Shown here in pieces: positions 27,901 to 29,160 of a stretch of 29,160 nt of DNA. Origin of the DNA: an uncultured Clostridia bacterium. Its GTDB lineage: Bacteria; Bacillota; Clostridia; Christensenellales; UBA1242. The stretch lies in assembly GCA_946610655.1 (NCBI GenBank), contig CAMOCH010000006.1:1-29160 (forward strand). The letters run 5' to 3'. Below the pieces are notes generated by a model. The model was not told where the DNA came from, searched no databases, and saw only the letters and a program-made list of their open reading frames with translations. The position numbers and the translations under genes are program-made. Every line of letters starts with the position of its first letter. The stretch's first letter is position 1.

Positions 27901-29160
27901 GTGTATGTAACATATTTTGTGTAAATGTTAATGGTTCTGTCTGCGCTCATAGTAAGCTGTGTGCCATAGTTTGTTGTGTTAGCTGTGTCAAGTTCATAGT
28001 AAACTTGGCTTGCAGTGTAGTTACTTGCAGTTACTGTTGAAGCTGGGCTTAAGTATCTTACGTTTGCGCCTGCTGTGTAGGTGTCGGTTGTGTTTGCACC
28101 AGTTGTAACCTTAACGCTTGCATAGCTTGTGTTTGCAGCAGAAAGTGTGCCATCAAAATACATGTTTGTGGTTAAGGTGTATAAGCGTCTTGCATAAAGG
28201 TTAACTGTTGTTGCTTTTGCAGGAATCTTGATTGCACTGTTTGTTACAGTTGCAAATGCGCTTACGTTTGCAGGCGTGTAAAGAATGTTGTTAGAAACAT
28301 CTTGCGCAAAGCCAATATAGTATTTATTTGTGTTTTGGCTTCTTGCTTTAATTGTCACTGTTGTGCCGTAGTCAAAGCTTCTGCTTGTGTTTCCAGTGAT
28401 ATTTGCCCAAGTTGTGCCGTTATCCCAAGAAATTTGGATTGCGTCACCACTTGAAATGGTGTTACCAAAGTTAACATTAATTGCATATTGATTGATTGTG
28501 TAACCAGCAGTAAGTGTAACATCACCATATCTTCCACTTGTGCTTGCAATAGCACCAGAAGAAACATTGTGAGCTTCGCCAGCTGTCCAGTTTCCAGCAG
28601 CAGCGTCAACTGTCCAACCATTGAATGTGTAACCAATTCTGGTTGCCACTGGGAAGTCAATTGTGTCAAGAATTGTGTAAGATTGACTTACTGACAAGCT
28701 CTTAACAGTGATTGCTTGGAATGGGCTACCTGTGCCAGTTCTATGATCTGCAGCACCATATCTTAATGGTGATATTGCAGTATGTCCTTTATATCTGCTA
28801 TCTATTACCGAAACAGAAGCATTGGTTGTTGCACCAGTTGCACTAAGAGTAAATTTTGCTGTTGATGCTGTATATGTTGCTACTATAGTTAAATCTTCAT
28901 TAGCTGATACAGTATTTGTAGAGTAAGTATCAAGCGATGCGCCTTGTCCAACAATTCTTAATTTTCCATCGGCTTGAACTTCAAATGCAACATAATAGTT
29001 AGTTGAATTACTTGTATTTCCTATTAATGCAAATCTGACACCAGTTCTAGGTAAGTTTACAACCATGTTAATCACAAAGTCTTTATCATAATCAAGGTAA
29101 ATGCCAGTGTCATGGTATTCACCAGCAGCAAATGTTGTTGTGTTATTGAAGTTGTAGGTT
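18168..29160 (-). CDS. Giant InlB-repeat surface/secreted protein, N-terminal part off window
   Basis: One frame stays open from the stop at 18168-18170 to the right edge, 3,663 codons with no stop; an apparent start near 29075 is only an internal GTG. In protein order: a concanavalin-like jelly roll (28,690-29,160), then about fourteen modules of the InlB/Listeria-Bacteroides type, each with a GYTFxGW/Y core and a closing strand like VTLYAxW followed by xxYTVTF. A second jelly roll interrupts them (24,880-25,290), and the last 260 residues look like a right-handed beta helix. There is no LPxTG motif, membrane helix or cell-wall repeat at the C-terminus (ends TITRSAG), so anchoring, if any, lies in the missing N-terminus. 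Thr/Ser/Asn/Ala-rich, almost Cys-free. Adhesion or carbohydrate binding is inferred. Confidence 0.92.
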   Translation of the reverse strand, partial: TYNFNNTTTFAAGEYHDTGIYLDYDKDFVINMVVNLPRTGVRFALIGNTSNSTNYYVAFEVQADGKLRIVGQGASLDTYSTNTVSANEDLTIVATYTASTAKFTLSATGATTNASVSVIDSRYKGHTAISPLRYGAADHRTGTGSPFQAITVKSLSVSQSYTILDTIDFPVATRIGYTFNGWTVDAAAGNWTAGEAHNVSSGAIASTSGRYGDVTLTAGYTINQYAINVNFGNTISSGDAIQISWDNGTTWANITGNTSRSFDYGTTVTIKARSQNTNKYYIGFAQDVSNNILYTPANVSAFATVTNSAIKIPAKATTVNLYARRLYTLTTNMYFDGTLSAANTSYASVKVTTGANTTDTYTAGANVRYLSPASTVTASNYTASQVYYELDTANTTNYGTQLTMSADRTINIYTKYVTYTATFDVNGGTASGSTSISYTQKSTFVTPAASRTGYAFQGWKVTQNGGNWTLNTVYNASTTIGANLYGNVVFTAQWQANTYELSFTPTTIGSSTITHTNTTITVTYDEAVTDVCTASATGYTFGGYKIDGTNTLLFAANGAIVKSVSGYTDANGKWIHAGNVTLVASFTKKTYTITYSVTGGTPSANTQTVSYDTDLKTANITAATGYNLTNVKWTVGTHTYNLNTTYVPADLANLLFAENSGANVTFSATLNVNEYTLTAKFIGAGYDGTTKPTLAVSAVFGTNTSSTAITTSTAKTTGKLSGTSLAYNGTSGAADGTNTITIVKTHIFDSATVRVTFTLANFYIAGAAPTTSSGLGSYTYTWDGKSSANINVYAYKHYTVTYAQNSHSLSGNSASVGGTLPATQNKVYGTNITLGTNNLTVTGYDANAWTTSASAIKDTPDYTNGATYAGNADLALYANWKIWTMTLNITLSEGATHASGITASLGSQSVSIAAGQTKSLTTTYNKTAQTINLSRNNTSYGYYISVSAAATTSSTTNSTTASWTPIGTAENKTSAITVFLAERYSIAYAQNSYKDSQGGTITGATLPGTTYKAHGTNVYVASNNMTATGYVANGWTKVNGSLVVSTNTNFVASGATYSTNSSTTLYANWTKNATTLVFNSNATGGVNVKQIINGTTTTTNPYTLNNAVTYDLVIDKTAKATRDGYTFTGYYTEQTNGVQIFDATGAGVATATGYVVGSRWMNGASSVTLYAHWSPVSYSITFKAVNPAGKTTGTITQTINGTDTTTASYTVTNAVTYDAVPTISASASVPGWTFGGYYIEGTNTQLFYSNGTMIGQVSGYTNGTNNAWKKAANVTVETHWTENSYNVKFNTGANLFGGNYAAPISTGGTYATERFTINGENGANYTVTAIDSGYKGFYYSYGSNPGFDLIDGVSYTWSIDIKSTRAHAIDNLGHERGGQKTVNLTSSWQTVTNTFTANSSQYLAFTFYSSSYAVGEVISVKNLKVYRTSDYNMEFDVKIADRNGTVKRTETISAANDTITGVLFTDLIITSTGGINYNVSGTAITAITCSNNPTRYGYTWGATLNYFIRYRANGITGGYRTTDGVWSSQGSGELATAGYAFAQLNSTNNAYVTIIPQWTADTFTVKYNANNPSSVSSVTGTTVSGTATYDSTYALATNGFSIAGYTFAGWSETTSGSIISGTMSKKVVNGWYDSVHKGGTKNLYAIWTKANYTVTFNLNKPSNMSGTTTPASNFTKNFEFETACASVSAVTVDGWDFAGWFTASSGGSKVFNANGSVTTAAVSGYVSGGKWTRAQDTTLYAQYVAHATIISLDQNKPSTMTSPITNTPSSIVQVNYDSAVPSVAVVPAANGYTFGGYYLETACTTQLFAANGAVVKGVSGYTTSAGVWCKDVGNLTVYAKWTANTYTITYNRSYTMDGTTVTGTISGTYTTTYTYESAITLPIATVSGYVLNYWQVNAASGAWAANEQFTNTNNSPISVNKGRYGNVTLNAVYKHNNFNISFNTNGGSAIETQQYTFDASTPTTKAVITSKTGYRIAGTYSGSTLGAWTINVTSDGNASTSNVSISGTTLTIAAGTYGNIQITVNWEALPYTVSFSPANMGTSTVSHPASFTMTFDDTYPTTDKAPTCYGYTFTGYTYDNGTTTYQIYNASGAFQVTNARTAGLVNAAGKWCKAANVQLNAGFTANKYVISFDANASALLGGLSATHPNPKQVTFDSALTGTYTSSLTGYTFRGFYLDSVSTAHQLIAADGSVNKNVSDGTHTYVNGSGAWVYAGSITVFAHWSNNLYKLNIVANGTNVRSISSPWSINGTSGSTSYANGEFDIYVAYGTTTLYAGPTSNGAYDLVNDASSFAALSTLTIARTGYQFINASVTTPVSSVDCVYTLTTPNGVPTLTVTGNNSVYDATTAKNLEIYFGARYYAINKVNAGASGASITFTSAAANNATVTVSGASDTTVTNLFTKYGETHIYYSTGIPAYEHDGVTVKQISNISGTRIGYWLTNLNVVVSGDTPITLSVGGNADNPPKAATSLGHYPTGSKLTTTWTANEYNVGVVDSALVINNSDFPTSPVVVSSVTSSSPASNIVVSVPSTTTDGVKTYSAINLTDKWGAYPKVTGTLNVPTNNKIRTAEGITPKTINGYTIVATYVIYTSGNSYGIAQMTSNTMPALALNNRDTIFILYVYKLNTVTVTANAPVDYFVSGDEVTTYASKIELAATASNDYKYATARLRNGQTATNNKYIYSARLTAPTTSTRKATYVWTVLYADAITFTANANTANGYYISGYVTAANGSTTSGRHIPSYTESLTPTQNKSVTVNFTQAVITVNVNDADKATTDSTRTQQFVEKYRNVTGAPNLISSYNTTARAAGATRILAYIYDTGLYNSSNISTNWATMQKSATNSNIWDAVKYAGLNGGNQIGTTKSATNIYTEYSWAVAREISATNYANSGDLTINLTAYWYHKTTTTLTFNVNRTNVNAGFASTRTETVATYTFANNGYYQGETFLFEPSTTNSDWNDLKEYAVFGSVSAQTNLAATIVTTTSGTITAYKNLTVAINDTTTNTAAASATITCAPDTNKNNNVTLANIFESYFYGSTTITANNATTITVASVSNFTVGMRVAIYNGTTLIRDDLKISAINSNTKVITLQQASGSNWVTPSFTTNAYQNKTLQKSSSTQDGSIAFVKITIGNLVFTNLDLSVLSTISGISVNGMNLAQIIAQWNDNFAILKANGETIQSAYTSSIKYVFYGQASKSLSAFTTQINNNYFISYWDEASVEVETFYYFYKLKSIKYGTTPTTVNYNSGVNLSGTAITMTAGEIVGGKVIVTAEFNTYGSLSYAVDTNGSNVTPLSDYYPQSGQQANVSYYYGELVSSDPTGHAAWRDVQAFNDISRKNLITLYDITDAKDGPVTYTLNLYNGSDGASTWQLYDSNRHLVTHNIYEILYANLHDGAALTSSNVTLYGAWSTSSVWISAPGVNKGFGDVDNPTANDFMDAWNYISENSLTGNITIYICNTGTAKTYNLNSLITIPTGMNLTITTQQIIKDAQGNVTDSVIPSAGAANFAISSGGFNITGGSLNLGTNGGTSSKFIFTLNNATYPLFNIASGNLYINSTYNSSTTSYVPKANETAVNKSVKIIGGGATGVIFYQQANAGNVVVNNVYIDNCVPRDPSDTTVASYIFLIQGGQGSYNNTIVDNSSVSIGTSTIYSGGTSGNGMTFNNVTITRSAG
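23695..23795. repeat. Duplicated coding block in the giant gene, copy 1
   Basis: Begins GTGTAGCCAGAAAC and contains CCGTTTGCAGCAAAGAG. It is nearly identical in stretches to 27457-27550 and more distantly to 25378-25475, so some repeat modules duplicated recently enough to be similar at DNA level. Confidence 0.7.
24880..25290 (-). other. Jelly-roll (CBM-like) domain inside the giant protein
   Basis: The segment from NLFGGNYAAPISTGGTY to VISVKNLKVYR has the strand order of carbohydrate-binding jelly rolls: a YTWSIDIKSTRAH strand, then SSWQTVTNTFTANSSQYLAF and a final SVKNLKVYR. It interrupts InlB-type modules and its DNA looks poorer in G+C than the modules on either side. Confidence 0.6.
27457..27550. 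repeat. Duplicated coding block in the giant gene, copy 2
   Basis: Matches 23695-23795 closely (GTGTAGCCAGAAAC, CCGTTTGCAGCAAAGAG). Both encode the LFAANGA-V-K-VSGYT part of an InlB-type module. Confidence 0.7.
28690..29160 (-). other. Concanavalin-like jelly-roll domain of the giant protein
   Basis: Segments GIYLDYDKDFVINMVVNLP, NYYVAFEVQADGKLRIVG, EDLTIVATYTASTAKFTLS and the closing FQAITVKSLSVSQSYT give the strand pattern of LamG/concanavalin-like lectin domains. It precedes the first repeat module and continues to, or past, the right edge. Confidence 0.55.

Noticed and set aside
29064..29075. Start codon of the giant gene at 29075 or 29066
   Set aside because: The frame stays open to the window edge with good domain continuity and no ribosome binding site precedes these codons.
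18168..29160. Regularly spaced repeats that might be a CRISPR array
   Set aside because: Repeats are long, divergent and in one continuous reading frame encoding InlB-type modules; there are no short identical repeats with unique spacers.

Overview
The window is AT-rich, densely packed bacterial DNA. Strong Shine-Dalgarno sequences, sigma-A promoters, a GerA-type germinant receptor operon and a gram-positive rpsF-ssb-rpsR cluster point to a low-GC, endospore-forming Firmicute. The best guess is an uncultured gut-type clostridium (inference). I see no rRNA, tRNA, insertion sequence, prophage or CRISPR array.

Layout, left to right. (1) 1-1685, minus: a membrane-anchored DUF4097-like surface protein, running off the left edge. 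(2) 1736-6895, minus: a translation/replication block read dnaB, glnS, alaS, with the surface gene 50 bp beyond. dnaB has a near-consensus promoter and sits 9 bp from glnS. (3) 6896-7218: a 323-bp gap with the dnaB promoter, a repeat element and the rpsR terminator. (4) 7219-8317, minus: rpsF-ssb-rpsR with a consensus promoter and a structured leader. (5) 8436-11069, plus: a CtpE-like P-type cation ATPase sharing a bidirectional terminator with the convergent dut gene (11130-11672, minus). (6) 11773-15504, plus: a gerA-gerB-gerC germinant receptor operon with overlapping genes and a terminator. (7) 15547-17471: a small two-helix membrane protein and a GNAT acetyltransferase (both minus), then a signal-less DUF11 protein (plus) preceded by a sigma-K-like promoter. 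(8) 17574-18071, minus: trmL. (9) 18168 to the right edge, minus: over 3,660 codons of a giant secreted or surface protein made of InlB-type repeats, two jelly-roll-like domains and a C-terminal beta-helix-like region. Its start is outside the window.

The genes fall into three themes: core replication and translation (dnaB, ssb, rpsF, rpsR, glnS, alaS, trmL, dut), sporulation and germination (ger operon, probably the DUF11 protein), and cell-surface adhesin-like proteins at both edges.

The most unexpected signal is a 58-59 bp dispersed intergenic element present three times (3602-3660, 7057-7114, 17508-17566). Each copy has TTGCAG and CTGCAA ends 46-47 bp apart and a GTTACAAA-like core. Other points of interest are a possible sigma-K promoter that would place the DUF11 protein on the spore, a GerC homologue without a lipobox cysteine, a short AlaRS lacking C-Ala, a GlnRS with an altered KMSKS loop, and the domain mosaic of the giant protein.
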